This document shows, in pieces, positions 47,529 to 60,669 of a DNA stretch of 64,000 bases; position 1 is the stretch's first letter; every line of letters begins with the position of its first letter. Source of the stretch: Vigna angularis (lineage: Eukaryota > Streptophyta > Magnoliopsida > Fabales > Fabaceae); assembly GCF_016808095.1 (NCBI RefSeq), contig NC_068975.1, forward strand, positions 27,393,501-27,457,500. Reading direction: 5' to 3'. The notes beneath the pieces are model-generated. The model saw nothing but the letters and a program-made list of their open reading frames with translations, had not been told where the DNA came from and made no database searches. A program made the position numbers and the translations under genes.

Positions 47529-50500
47529 ATGTCTGAAGTGAATGCTACCCCTGAAGTTACTCAAAACAACACCATCTACATCAATAACCTTAACGAGAAG
47601 ATCAAGATTGATGGTACGCGTCTTTTTCGTGTTTCCGCAACTTCGATTTCGATGGATTATACGTTCTTTGAATTGTCGTATGTTGGATGTAGAGTTGAAG
47701 AAGTCTCTGAACGCTGTTTTCACTCAGTTCGGGAAGATACTTGAGGTGTTAGCTTTTAAAACCCTAAAACACAAAGGTCAAGCTTGGGTGGTCTTTGAGG
47801 AGGTCTCTTCTGCTTCCAATGCTCTGCGGCAAATGCAAGGATTTCCTTTCTATGATAAGCCCATGGTATCATATCTTCTATTTCGCGTTTTCAAAGTCAA
47901 ATTTATATCTGTTTTGTAATTTTTATTATTATTTGAATGGTTTTTTGAATTGGGGCATGGTTTTAGTTAATTATGATTGGTTTTTCCGGTTGGAATTATT
48001 TCTTATTGTTGCCTCGTTCTAATTTCTAATGCTACACTTCTTGTAAGAACTATGATAATCTCCAATTTGCAGAAGCTCGTACCAACAGAAAATTGTTTGA
48101 AATTTTAGCATAATTCACGTGCCCCAAGGTTAAAGAACTCTTCTTTTTCCCATTATAATGGTTAAATCAAGAATGTTGAGGAACAATGCTTATCTGTCAT
48201 CATCAACAGCTCTTTTCTTTTCAGTAGATATTACTTTGTTCATGGGATATTGTGATGCTGAAGGAAGGGCTAATGTTGTGTAAAATTGCTGTCAACGTTT
48301 AACCAGTGCCGACAGTGGCTATCATGTTTTCCATGTAGTCCGTGGAATGAGTTGTCTTTATTAATTAGGTTCCGATCTCATCACCTCACCAAAAACAGTA
48401 TAGGAATTTTTTTTTGGTGTAGGTAGGAACAAATTATTTTAGATAGAAATGGCCTACAACTCTTGGCAAAGCTGACGCTAAGAACTGGCAGAGTAGAACT
48501 TGTCCTATATTAATTCTCAATCCCAAGGATTCATTGACTACAATTCATTTATTATTAATTTAGCATACACTCCTCAGTGGTTTACCATTTGGTGCCAAAT
48601 TAACTACGTCATAATATATTGGGCACCAAGGATACTACATCTCATCCTGATTACGTTCCAAGGAAAAATTGTAATTGCAATTCTATTGAATAAGCTTTGA
48701 TCTTAAGTTCCTGAGCCACATCAGATTTTAGATTTATGTGACAGTGTAGCACTGGAAAAAAGAAAAGAGGAGATAGAAGATTTTGAGTTGGTTGACATCG
48801 TGATGTGGCATTAAAAAGCTGGCAATCATTTCCATCTGAATTGCCTGTTCAAATTGCTTATGTAATTTTCTTTGAAATAATGGTTTCCCACTCGCTACTT
48901 GGGGCTTCACCTGCTAATCTATGTATTAATATGATTCCATATTGGCTTCACCCGATTGATATTTAGCAAACCTCTAGTAGAACCGGGCCTAAATTGCTTT
49001 GTGGCTATAAATCAACTAGTCAAATAAAAAAGTTAGTAGTATTCATTTTAGGAATGAATGTTATCACAATCATGCATCTCATTTCTATTCTTTTAATATG
49101 AACACTTCTATATTTTTTATTTTTTTTTATTTTTTTGAAAGAACTGATTGGTCTGAACAATTTGCATATTCATTTTACTTGATTTCCTTACTTTCTGCTG
49201 CATTGTTCTCTCAATTTGCGTCAGTGCAAAATTATCCTTTTCTAGAAATTGAATTTTGTTGTCATTTATCCAGAGAATACAGTATGCAAAGACCAAATCT
49301 GATGTAATAGCAAAAGCGGATGGTACTTTTGTTCCTAGGGAAAAACGTAAGAGGCATGATGACAAAGGTACAACTCCCTTCAAGCACTCTATTCTTTTTA
49401 TTCAAGGATGCTTCACTGTAAAATTTTAAACCCATTGGTTTTAAATGGGAACAGGAACAAACAAGGTTAAAAGTTCTTCCTTTCTATAACTGAGGGCCCT
49501 AAGCACTTAATGCCCAAAACAATGACAATATTATCCTATTGATTTCATGCAATTGGCTTCCCTTGAAAATCAAAGGACTATTCTGTTTCTTGGGGTATTA
49601 TCTCCCCTTTTAAATTAGGTTAGTCTTTTTCATGCAACTGTCACATGCCTTGTATGGTTCCAAGAAATACTATATCTGACTATAGTGCCTGCCTTAAGAC
49701 TCTTAGGCATGTGTATTTATTTTATGGATCATTTAAATTATGTGTTTTATTAAATACATTGTGTAATAAGTGTTACTCAGAAGTGACATTTTTACATTTT
49801 AAGTTCACTTTTGTGTTTCTGTGCATAAAGGGAAATGGTTGTTCCATACTGCTGAACATCTAGGTGGACAGGTTTTATGACACACATCACATAATCAATA
49901 AGCAACTTTACATGGAAGTAACCTTGTTATGCTCTGTTGCAGGCAAAAAGCGGAAGGACCAACATGATGCTAATTTAGCTGGAATGGGACTAAACCCAGC
50001 CTATTCTGGTGCTTATGGTGCAACACCTACGGTAAGTTTTTTATGCTGTTGTAAATTTTCGGGCTGGAGGGGTGGTCAATCATCCATGGTCATTTTAAAA
50101 AACTACTAAAATAATATATCCCATCTAAATTTAGCACCTTTTAATTTTTTTCCTGATTTATAGCAATTTGTCTGTTACAGACAGGAAAGTCTTTTCTAAG
50201 TTCTCTGGTTTACCTTTGAGATATCATTTTTTATTTTCTGATTTTGATTTTGCCTTGAAAGAAGGAGAAAATGTTCTAGTAAGCAGTGGGATTGTGTGAA
50301 AGATTGTAATCGGCTATAGAGATTATGAGATGATACAATATCTGGTTTAAAGCAAGTGATTCAAATAAACAGAATCTTGAATAACTTCGTTCTGTTCTTT
50401 ATTGTGTCCATGTTTATTTAGTTCTATATTTGTTACACATGCTTTTCTAACATTCAAATTATCCTAGATACCTTATCCAGGTGGTGCAAAATCCATGGTA

Positions 50501-50752
50501 CCTGAGGCTCCTGCACCACCAAATAATATTCTCTTTATTCAGAATCTTCCCAATGAGTCAACTCCCATGATGCTGCAAATGCTCTTTCTCCAATATCCTG
50601 GATTCAAGGAAGTTAGAATGGTTGAAGCAAAGCCAGGAATTGCCTTTGTGGAATATGGTGATGAGATGCAATCTACAGTGGCTATGCAGTCGCTGCAAGG
50701 TTTCAAGATAACCCCACAAAACCCTATGTTGATAACTTACGCCAAAAAATAG
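47529..50752 (+). CDS. U2B'': U2 small nuclear ribonucleoprotein B'' (U2B''), 241 aa
   Basis: U2B'' binds stem-loop IV of U2 snRNA together with U2A' and is a core component of the spliceosomal U2 snRNP in the nucleus. Five exons, 47529-47613, 47693-47865, 49274-49367, 49943-50031 and 50468-50752, keep frame and total 726 bases. RRM1 (about 14-93) has RNP2 IYINNL and RNP1 GQAWVVFE. Then comes the basic [14 protein letters not shown] segment and a lysine/arginine-rich linker ([17 protein letters not shown]). RRM2 (about 165-241) has NILFIQNLP and [10 protein letters not shown] and ends ITYAKK. The length fits plant U2B'' (about 230 aa), while plant U1A has a longer linker. Introns are ordinary GT-AG; intron 2 is 1.4 kb. 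The start is the first ATG of the spliced frame. Confidence 0.95.
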
Positions 50753-52299
50753 ATAGCGGTTTCTTGAACTTGTATGAGAAAAGACAGGAACCCCATCTTC
50801 AGCATAGAGTTGTTAATCCATTTAATGCAGTGGTGTAATGTTAATTGGCTTCTATCTTTGGCACAGCCTTGATTCAAGTATGATTGTAGTTACGGATAAT
50901 AACTGTCATTTTATACAAATGTATTTAGGAAAGTACTAACTAGTTCAGATTTATTATTTTACTTTTTCTAGATTCGTCAATTGACCTTCTTTTGCCCTTA
51001 TTTGAAGAAAATTACCTGCCAGGATTTGCTGGATGAAGTTCAGTAAGTGAATACATGATGTCTTCCTTGCGCAAGTACACAAATAATTTTGGTTATACTC
51101 TTATGACGTGCTATCCCTGCTTAAATTTGAATTCACTGCAGTAAGAGATCATGTTGCAGTTACACGGATTACCTCTACTTTGTGATTGTACAAAATAAAT
51201 GTAGTTTATCAAACGACGGGTGTTCATTGACTACAACAACTATGACATTTGTTTCACTGCATAAAATCCTTGGAAGCTTTTTCGTGCTCTACTGTCACGT
51301 AAGTAGGGCGTGATTATGAAAACTGCATACATATGAACTATATATGTGAAAAAAGTGCTTGGTAGCTTAATTTTTTCAATTAAAGTGTAATTGGATATCA
51401 AACTTTTGTACTGGTGTACCCTGTGCAAGCGACTTCCATAGGGTGCCTTGATTCTAGTCCCATGTTCCCCGTCTTCTGCTCTCTACACTCTATGGATGTT
51501 AGCCATTAAAGGTCAATTTTCTTGCTCTGATATTAATTCGTTTCATTTCGTTAATATGAAGGTTGGTCACTATGGTTGACCAGCAAGAAATTTGACAATG
51601 CCAACATGATGAATATTCAAGTAGGTTTGACAAATGCCATCTTATTCGTTTATTTCTAGTTTAAGATTATGTAATTATGATATAAGTATAACATCTAAAA
51701 ATACAACATTAAACAAATTTCATGAGGATTATTGGATGTCTAGTTATCGTTCACTCATATCAAGCATAATAGATTAAAAAAAAGAAAACTTAGTGCATGA
51801 TCTAAACATTTTTTTTTTAAACTTGTAATTACTTTTTATTTGAGTTTTCATATGGATGTTTAAATTAGTTCTACCCATCTTAAGTAGTTTTAATTCATTT
51901 CTTAAAGCTTGGTATTTTAATTTTTTTAGCTTATATTGTTTTACACGTTTGTTGTGATAGTTTTAGAATTACTAATTGTCTTGTGTTATTTTTTTTTATC
52001 TTAACTAGTTTTAAACTCGTGTCCACACACGAGTTAATATTTGTTTGTGTTTGCTAAAAAATGTTTATAAATTGAGAAAATAAATAATAAATAGTTTTAA
52101 GTTTATAATTAAGGTTTTAATAGAATCAATTTGAAAAATAATTTATAAGTTTAAAAAATCAATATGTCTATAAAATATAAATAGTAGACTTTGTAAAAAA
52201 TGTAAAGGATAAAACATATGTAAAAATAAAGTAAATTCTTTAAAATATAAAAGACAAGTAGATTAGAAATATGTAAAATAGATTCTCTAAAAATACAAA
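50753..52299. other. U2B'' 3' flank and intergenic DNA
   Basis: It includes the 3' UTR. Beyond about 51200 I see only AT-rich spacer with no recognised gene. Confidence 0.55.
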
Positions 52300-52975
52300 T
52301 CAATATATGAACAAACTAATATAATATGTATTGCTAGACTCGTCTAATAAGTGCATTGAAAAATTGTCTAATATGTGTTGTTTGACTCCTCTAATCAATA
52401 TATGACATATTTGTCTAATGTGTATTATTAGACTCTTGTAATCAGAATATGACCAAGCTTGTCTAATGTATATCACAATACTCATCTAATCGGAGAATGA
52501 AGAGAGTTGTCTAACGTGTATTAAGAAATCCATCTAATATGTGTATGTGACTCATTTAATGTATATTGTTAGACTCGTCTAATTAGTGTATAAACAAACT
52601 TGTCTAACACATGTTGTCAGACTTGTCTGATTAGTGTATAAACATATTCATCTAATTGTAATCTTAGACTCATCTAATTAATGTATGAAATGACTCATCT
52701 AATGTTTTTTTATTATATTAATCTAATCAATATATGAACAAACTCGTCTAATATATATTGTTAGGTTTGTCTAATTAGTACATAGTTGCACTCGTATAAC
52801 TTGTATTGCTAGATTTGTTTAATTAATGTATATTCATACTCGTGTAATATGTATTGTAAGATTCTTTTAGTTTCTGAATAATCAAACTTGTCTAATGTGT
52901 AAATAGATTGGTCTAATATGTGTATAAAGAGTCTTGTCTACTATTAAACTTGTAACTTGTTTAATATAGACATAC
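52300..52975. repeat. Degenerate tandem repeat built on the motif GACTCGTCTAAT
   Basis: About a dozen units of roughly 50 bases follow one another. Each has two copies of a (G/A)TCTAAT core separated by AT-rich sequence: GACTCGTCTAATTAGTGTAT, then ACTTGTCTAATATGTATTG. No unit is identical to its neighbour, so the array is old. No protein is implied. It begins about 2.4 kb before the MIR164 TATA box. Confidence 0.8.
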
Positions 52976-54700
52976 TTTGTTGCTAGATTCGTTTTTTAAA
53001 TATTTATCAATAAAATAAATGAGTAATAAAATAGTTTTGTTAGTATTTTTTTTATTATGATAAATTTCAATTTTGGCGAAAAAAAATTTAAGATGTCATC
53101 GTTCCTAGCGTAAAGCGAAAGAAAGTACAAGGAAACACAAGATCTTTTAACTTTTGTTGGATGTCGCTAGGAATTATAAATAACTTGTTATTAACTTTAT
53201 AATCAATTTTAGTAATTTAAAATAAAAGTTTTATGTTTTCTCAAAGAAAACACTGTGAAGAACTTTTATTATTATTTTTGAATTATTAATTTGAAACAAT
53301 AAATCTGACTATACTTATCAATCAATCTTGATCAGTATATTTTTTCATTTTTTTATTCTTTCAGGATGAATTTCTGAGAAACAATCCATTTATCATAATC
53401 TAGATAGGCGTTCATGAGAATGAAGTTATGATATTCGATGTTCACACGTGAATAGGTTCGGACTGGGAGCAAATAAGTTGAAAGATTTTGTTGGGTTCTC
53501 AAGTTTAATGAACAAAGAAAGCAAACACTTTTTTTCGATGGGTTACTGTTCCTTTTTCTGAATCATAGTCAAAAACACAAATGAAGTGCAGTAAAATTTG
53601 AACCACAAGTGTTTGAATGGCCACGCCAATATTGAAGTCCTTAGATTTGACAATGATCTCATCAAGAATCTATCTTCTTCTTCCACAAGATAGAGGAGCA
53701 TGCCAACAGTTCCAACTCATCTCTTTAATGCAACAGACGCAAAAATTCACAGGCAAAACCACCATTGCACTTTGTTTTTTAAACTTATATATGGCAGTGG
53801 AGGATTCACCAAATCGAAATGATGACCCAAGTATGAGTGAACGTGGCCTGTGTAGAAACTCCTCACTAATATATAACCCAATGTCGCACGTCACAGATTC
53901 CCGCATGCTGTGGACTAGACTTAGCAATCTGCTATCAACAGACTATAGTCACCACTGAATATAAATCATAAAGAGAAATCAAAATGTGTATATACATATA
54001 ACATTTCATTGTTTACTTTTTCTGCTCTGTGTATTAATTAATGGTGCCTTTGAAATTGTTGCAGTCTACTATGTGTTAAATCACCAAAAACTTTGGGGCA
54101 AAAGGTAAGGACCTATTACGTATAGGGAATGATATCTACCTAGGGAGCGTCCCCAACTTTCTCTAAAACTCTCACAAGCACACACATGCACATGCCATAC
54201 TCAAAAACTCGCAACCCCACACGCAAAGCCTACGTGCACTCATACATATTCTTCTCCACCTCCTTGCACCATCAAATTCTTCTTCAATGGAAAAGGCCAA
54301 CAGAGATTGCATGTGGGACCCAAAACTCTTCATCCATTGCCTGCCATTTGATTTAGTACAAGGAAAACCTTGTCTCCTTGCTGCACTACACTGAAGTACA
54401 TCGCTAAATAATACTTGAGTATGCAAACAAACTAATGTCATACTGATTTATATGTTTATGGTTGCCACTTAAGAAATAATAATGTGGCTGTGCTGAATTT
54501 TAGGAGAAGATTTTTGCACTCTACTTTTTCTCTGAAGTTAAAGCAGGCAACAATCTGGTTGAGTTTCCTTCGATATCTCGCTACGTTTGTGTACTGGCAT
54601 GGCATGATGATATGGTATGGCAGAGTTTTTTTTTTTTTAATTTTTCTGCAGAGGAAGACCTGAATTTCTCTCATTGTTCCTGCCATTGTCCTTTGATGAA
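52976..54700. other. Intergenic DNA upstream of MIR164
   Basis: A 113-codon ORF on + (53617-53958) and an 85-codon ORF on minus (53670-53927) overlap here. Neither resembles a known family, and the stretch has mixed composition. It could be part of the distal MIR164 promoter or an unrecognised repeat. Confidence 0.4.
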
Positions 54701-54726
54701 TCTCTTTTCTCTCTCTAAAGTTGCAT

Positions 54727-54735
54727 CTATAAATA
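54727..54735 (+). promoter_or_regulatory. TATA box of MIR164
   Basis: CTATAAATA lies just after a CT-rich stretch (54703-54720) and about 87 bases before the mature miRNA. Plant MIR genes are Pol II transcribed, with a TATA box near this distance. Confidence 0.65.
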
Positions 54736-54795
54736 TGAGCTTTTTCACCTGTCTAGTTCAACTTCAACTTTCATTACCGTTCTCATGAAGCTCAC

Positions 54796-54905
54796 TGGCA
54801 AGAAACTCCTCGTTGGAGAAGCAGGGCACGTGCAAGATTCTTGGCTCTAAAATGTCACTTAGTTCTTTGCAGGTGCTCTCCTTCTCCAACACGGTGTCTC
54901 TCCTA
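54796..54905 (+). ncRNA. MIR164: MIR164 precursor hairpin
   Basis: The 5' arm at 54814-54834 begins TGGAGAAGCAGGGCACGTGC, and its 21 bases are identical to mature miR164. The 3' arm at 54868-54890 (TGCAGGTGCTCTCCTTCTCC...) pairs with it with few mismatches and is the star strand. The loop is about 33 bases. miR164 directs cleavage of NAC-domain mRNAs (CUC1/CUC2, NAC1, ORE1 classes), setting organ boundaries, lateral roots and the timing of senescence. A TATA box lies at 54727. There is no protein gene here. Which MIR164 locus (a, b or c type) it corresponds to cannot be told. Confidence 0.96.
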
Positions 54906-57417
54906 ACCTAACCATTTGTGTTCATCACTTTACTAGGTATAATTGCTTTCCTTTTATCTTCATGCGTTCTTACCTAGAGTTTCTGCAACATGCATCTTCT
55001 TCTAAAAAAGAAAAACCGTTTTCAATCACTTTGAAATTGAGTTCTGCAGTTTATAAAAGGGATGTTACCACTCTCATGACTGCTATATAACTAGTAAAAC
55101 CTTTTCATGACTGAGAAATAACATGATACAAGGAAGGGCGTTCTATATGTGCTAACATTTTACTATATTTACGTTTTACTGTTGTCTCTGCATATTGATC
55201 ACCAGGTTCTGAACTTGAACAATGGAAACCTTTAAGCTTACGAATCTAAAAATGAACATCAAGGTTATGTAACTCAACACTTTCATTATATTTACGTTGT
55301 TAAAACTATTGTATATGATTAATCCACGTGATAAATTTCCTATACTTATAGGAATAAACATTCTATGTTGAATGTCATTTTCTTGGAACTACACACACAA
55401 TGTTAAGTGATTTCCGTAACATGATTAATTAAAAGTACTAATGAAGTTTATGTTAAGGCTTAATTGATATTTTGGTTTTTACAATTATTTACTTTCGGGT
55501 AATTTGTTTATATGAAAAATTGAGTTTTATATCTTACATATGCATTAGTTAAGATTTGTTCCGCGGCATTAACATTAAGATTATCGCTATTGACATGACA
55601 TGAGATTATTGTTAACACTGCTACACATTTTTCTCACAATATCACGGATATTTTTTTACAAATTTTAAATCTTTAGGAAAATCTTCTATAAAATACAATA
55701 CAAATGACAAAATGTCCAATTTCATAGAAAAAAAAATCCTCATTTTTTGAGGAAGAATGCAGAAGAATATAGGAATATAATATTTATAGCAAGAACAAAT
55801 TGAGTTTGACGACATGAAGATTATTTGAAAAAGACAACATTAAAAAGGGTAATTAGATAAGCCTAAAAAGAACAAAGGTCAGGGAGCGTACTTAGTAAAT
55901 TAAGAACTACAAATAGCCGAAGCCTAGCTGGACAATGAGAATTTTTTAAGCAGCCCAATTTGTTGGGCCTAATAATAAAATTCGGGCTATGCGTGTCCAG
56001 CGAATATCTAGATTTTTTCCATTATGGACTAAACCTTTTTTACTAGATTAAATTAAATTACCTTGCAATAATCACTAATATTATCAATATAATATGACTT
56101 TTTCTTCTTCTTAAGGAGATGTATGTACATCTTCATCTCTTAACATCTAAAGACAAATTTTATAGTGAATGTCCAAAAGAATTTATCAGCTTAAGATGGT
56201 TCAGTTGAGTTTCTTAAATAATAAAAATATATTTAAATTATTTTAGAAAATCTGTTGATTTTTAAGAAAATAAAATTATATAATTTTGTATGTAAAAATG
56301 TTAGAACATTCAAATATTTTATTATTGATATATCTTTTTTTGGATAAAAAAAATTGAAACACCACTTAAAAACCTATTGTCCTTCTGGTCAAATTCTTTG
56401 TAATAGAAACGTATAACACAATAATTAATGAGAAAAGTATGAATTAATTAAAAAGGTATTAAAAATTGCTTTGTATTGCGCAAAAACTAAATTTTCCTCT
56501 CAGATACGCAAAAAATAATAATTCTGTGACTCAGTTGTGTAGTTTGCCAATAATCATGCATCGATACAACTGAACAAACAAAAGTCACTTTTCATTAGAC
56601 AAGCTATTTCAGTTTCTTCTTTCCTTCATTTATTAGAAAAAATATATAAAGATGATGCTTTGGGTATTAACAAAATCCAAATATTATGACTTCCTTTATA
56701 AATCACATTATGGGAAAAAGAATCTTAGTATTAAGAATTATAAATATTTAATGTATAACTAAATTAATTTTTTAATTCTACAAATATAATTCTTAAAAAA
56801 AAATGTTTTTATATATTAAAAGTAAAATAATATAATGAAACTAGTTTGAAGTAAAATAATGTCTCGTCATAACTTTTATAAAATTGTTGTATTAAAAGAA
56901 TTTCAAACAGAAAGGGATTTAAATATAAAATTACGTTTTTTCAAAAAAAAATCCAAATGGAGCTCTATATTCTAGGAAAAAAGTTTTATTTTATTTTATT
57001 ATTGAGTTTGGTCCATGCAATCTTTGGATTAAATTTTTCGAGATTTATATATTTATATCTTGTTTAGGTAAAAGAACCTGAGTGTTGAAAATAAATATGT
57101 GAAGAATTCTCTTGAACTAAAGTAAAATAAAGATATGATTAAGATATTTCTGCCTCTTATTATAATAAGAGTTTTATTTATAAGGAGAAGAGTTATATAT
57201 TTGTTTATTTTTCTAAAATTAAGAGTAATAATAAAAAATAAAGATTATAAATATAGTAATTGTTTATCAGTTTATAAAGGTAATAACTATATTTTAGACA
57301 CTACTACATAATAATTATTACAAAATATATCTTAACCATTTCAATTGGTTATAATAACTTGGTTACTAAAGAATCTACTGATAATAATATTTTTGGAGAT
57401 TCAATTTATTTGACATG
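54906..57417. other. AT-rich intergenic DNA
   Basis: No gene is recognised. Near 55951-55990 there is a cluster AGCCCAATTTGTTGGGCCTA, site II-like motifs without a visible adjacent gene. Confidence 0.5.
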
Positions 57418-57451
57418 TTATTTTATCTTATTTATAAATAAGATAAAATAA
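57418..57451. repeat. Perfect 34-bp palindrome
   Basis: TTATTTTATCTTATTTA and its exact reverse complement abut with no spacer. It may form a cruciform; no function is evident. Confidence 0.85.
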
Positions 57452-58352
57452 ATAAAGATTTAAGACAAGAAATAGGAATAGGTGATTTACAAACCATTAA
57501 CTTTGAACAGTTAATGTTGAGTTAATTTGACATTAAAATATCTTGAGTAATTATCTCCAAAATTTAGACCATTAGTTTAACTCTTGTACTTCATGCAACA
57601 TTCAGATTTTGAAATGACATATTAGAGACTGTTAACTTCTGCCCATATCCATATAAAAAATGCACCGCTAATGGAAGTTGCTTCTGGTAGAAATTACAGA
57701 GTGCTTTATGTTAAACAGTTTAAAATCATATGAAATTAAAATATTTTAAATAACACGTGCTTGTATAATTTATTTTAGCCAACGTAGTTTTATAGAATTC
57801 ATTGTAAGTCACGAGTTTACCACAACATGACTTTTGTTTGGAGAATGAAGACGAGAAAATGGTTTCTGACACAGGTTTCAAACGCAATTACACTGGATTG
57901 ATTTTTTGATATTTAATTAGAACAAGTGATGTCATTACAACCTATGATTTTGATAATTAAATATTTTAATTTTTTTAAATTAAATTATTGCTATATATTA
58001 TTTAAATAAATTATTAAGTGGATGTTTATTCCATAAAGTATGTTAAAATATATTTTTAATATACTAAAATACTTATCTTTGACTAAGAATATAACGAAAT
58101 AATAAACACGACCACTTAGAATATGCTAAAAATAAACAACATGACTAAAATTATGATTGAAACAAGTTATACATTTTATTCTAAGTATTTATAAGACAAA
58201 AAAAAAATTAAATGATATTTTCGTAAGTTGATATATATAAACTTGGTTAGATAAATTTTCTGATTTCGTATTTTAAGTTTGTGTGTAAGTTAATTTTAAT
58301 CTTTATCATTTTTTTTTATCTTTTAAAAGTATTTATAAGAAAAGTTTATGAA

Positions 58353-58490
58353 AAAATTACTTCTAGTAAAACTTATAATAATATTTTCCAACAAATAAAG
58401 AATATCGTGATATAATCAGTCAAAATTACTTTTATTAAACCTTACTATAATATTTTCCAACAAATAAAGAACATCGTGATATAATCAGTC
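58353..58490. repeat. Two-copy tandem duplication of 69 bp
   Basis: 58353-58421 and 58422-58490 differ at only a few positions. Both end GATATAATCAGTC. It lies within AT-rich spacer. Confidence 0.85.
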
Positions 58491-59481
58491 TGTCTTTTTT
58501 AGTTTTAAGTGATGTTAAATATGCATTCTAACACACCTAGTGTTTACATGTTTAATATTGTGTTAATATATTAACTCTAAATCCAAAATCATTAAACAAG
58601 TGTTGACTTAAAACAATTATAAATAAATTTTACACTACACATAAGTCTCCCAAATCATTAAAAAGATGAAGGGAAAGGTATGTATAACATGTTATTGTTA
58701 TATTACGTGTCGGTCATTTGTTTTTATAAAAATGAATTATTATATTTTTTATTTATCATATTTATAAAAATAAGATTTATTACTTTTATCTATATAGATA
58801 GATAGACATGAGTTTAGAGAAGTTCCTAGTTAATTCCTAGCTAGGCCTGACATGCCTTGTAAACGTAAACGTATAAATGAAGTTGGGCCCGAAAGTGATT
58901 TGGGAGATGAGAGAATTAAAACTCGATGTGAAAATGCATGCAAAGCTATCTAGGATCTGTCAGATTAGTGTTTCCACAACCTCTCATACCTAAACCTTCT
59001 TCCTTCTCACATAGTTCATTCTCGTACAACTTAACTTAAACCTAAACGACACTGCAATTCAATCAAACTCTCACTGTGACAATGCATGTTACTTCACCAT
59101 TCTTGTGTGCTTCATTAACCCACTTATTTTAATTAATGTTTCACGTGTTTTACGCTGATTCTTTGGGAAGAAGAAACAGGAAAATTAACATAGTATGGGT
59201 ATGACATCATACGTATGGTGTTAAGGGTCCACCTCACAATACCAACAAATGATCATTTAATTCAAAGACAATAATAAATGCTGGCACCGACTAAATGAAT
59301 AAATGAAGAAGGAGATGAACTCATTAAACCAAGACACAATTACTTTACTTACTACATTCATTCTCATAGTCACAAAAATACTTTTGTTCTTGTTTTTTTA
59401 ATCCCTAGACAGTCATATTAGCGTCGGGGAGCAGCAAAAACCAGCCCAACATAGCTTCAGAGTAAAACAGATGTTACAGTC
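58491..59481. other. Intergenic DNA and 3' flank of the RIN4-like gene
   Basis: No gene is recognised. The last part probably holds the 3' UTR of the minus-strand gene. Confidence 0.5.
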
Positions 59482-60482
59482 TCATGAAGCGCAGGCAGCA
59501 GGAACCAGACACTTGGAAATGAAACCCAGCATTTTCTTCTGCACATGCAACAATGTCAATTGTAAATATTATAAATCAATAAATAAGTAAAACGCGAGAG
59601 CTGAGGTGAGTTGACTCACGCGCTTGGTTGTGCGAAGGAGCTCTGGAGGGATCTTGTAGAGATCTTCATCCACAGGTTTCGGAAGTCTAACGGCACGAGG
59701 TGGCGGGGAAAGCGGAACGACGTCGTGTAGATGCATTTCTTTTCTCCCCGGCTTCCTTGCCTGTTCCGTCACGTCGCACACTTTCCCTTGCTTTCTCATG
59801 TTCACCTTCGCACCCTCTTTTTCCTTATCATTAACCATCACCATAACCTGCGCACACCTCCTTTCCTTGATCCTCGTCGCCTGCACCATCATCCTCCCAC
59901 GTCACCGAATTTTACCCACAACAAAATATACAATAATAACATAACAGACATGTGCTTTCATGTCCTGTCTCAACCACCGCACTCTTAACAACCATGGGTG
60001 ACCGAGACGCGCATTTATGAACGTAGTACCACAAACATTGCAGAGAAAGAAAATGTAAAAACTATTTTACGCTCTAACATAGTAAGATGAAATAATAAAT
60101 GAAGGTTGTGGGGTTGGATTGAATAGAAATGAAAAGAAAAAGGACCTTTTTAACGGTGGACGGTGGCATATTCCGAAGAGGTTTCTTGAAATCGACGGCG
60201 TAGAGATCGCGATGGGGACGCACGTAGGGATCGCTTTCGCCGGACGAGGAACTGTAACGAACTAAACCGGCCTGTCTGGCAGTCTCGAAGTACTGGGTGA
60301 TTGGCAACTCGTTTGCGTAATCCCAGTTTCCGAACGCAGGTATTTGCCCGCTCCTCTTGCATTCCTGTCAAATCAAATAAATTAATTAACTAACTGATTT
60401 GCTAATTAGCGCAGATGAATTCGTTAATGATTAGTGATCTGAAAAAACGAAAAGGGAAAGTGAAAACCCGGCTTACATCCAT
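59482..60482 (-). CDS. RIN4/NOI-domain family protein, about 169-180 aa
   Basis: Four exons on the minus strand: 60482-60477, 60364-60146, 59880-59620 (or from 59847) and 59538-59482. They give MDECKRSGQIPAFGNWDYAN, then ELPITQYFETARQAGL, a basic middle and the end KCLVPAACAS. The IPAFGNWD block followed by the ITQYFETAR helix is the NOI domain (AvrRpt2-cleavage site family). In RIN4 this motif binds and is cut by the bacterial effector protease AvrRpt2, and the protein is a plasma-membrane immune hub guarded by resistance proteins. The cysteine-containing C-terminus fits acylation and membrane attachment as in RIN4. It is not RIN4 itself: I see one NOI block, not two. The first exon encodes only MD. 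Two in-frame acceptors compete for exon 3 and differ by 11 codons. Exons are inferred from splice signals, not transcripts. Confidence 0.85.
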
Positions 60483-60660
60483 TTTTGGGTGGTGAGATAG
60501 AAGTGAAGAGAAAAAGGGCAGTGGGTGGTGTCCTAGGAAGAAAAGGTTGAGGTGGGGTTGGAGGAGAGGTGATTTGAACTATAAAGGAATAGTGAGGGCA
60601 AAAGGGTTAAAGAAAAGACAGTATCCGTAAGGAGGGGGTTCCCGATATAACCTCAGACAG

Positions 60661-60669
60661 GGATATAAA
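60661..60669 (-). promoter_or_regulatory. TATA-like box of the RIN4-like gene
   Basis: TTTATATCC on the minus strand, about 180 bases before the ATG, with a CT-rich leader in between. Confidence 0.4.

Noticed and set aside
52300..52975. CRISPR-like array
   Set aside because: Units are degenerate and contiguous with no unique spacers, and the DNA is from a plant nucleus.
53617..53958. 113-codon ORF upstream of MIR164
   Set aside because: No recognisable domain, and it overlaps an equally plausible ORF on the other strand; left as unassigned.
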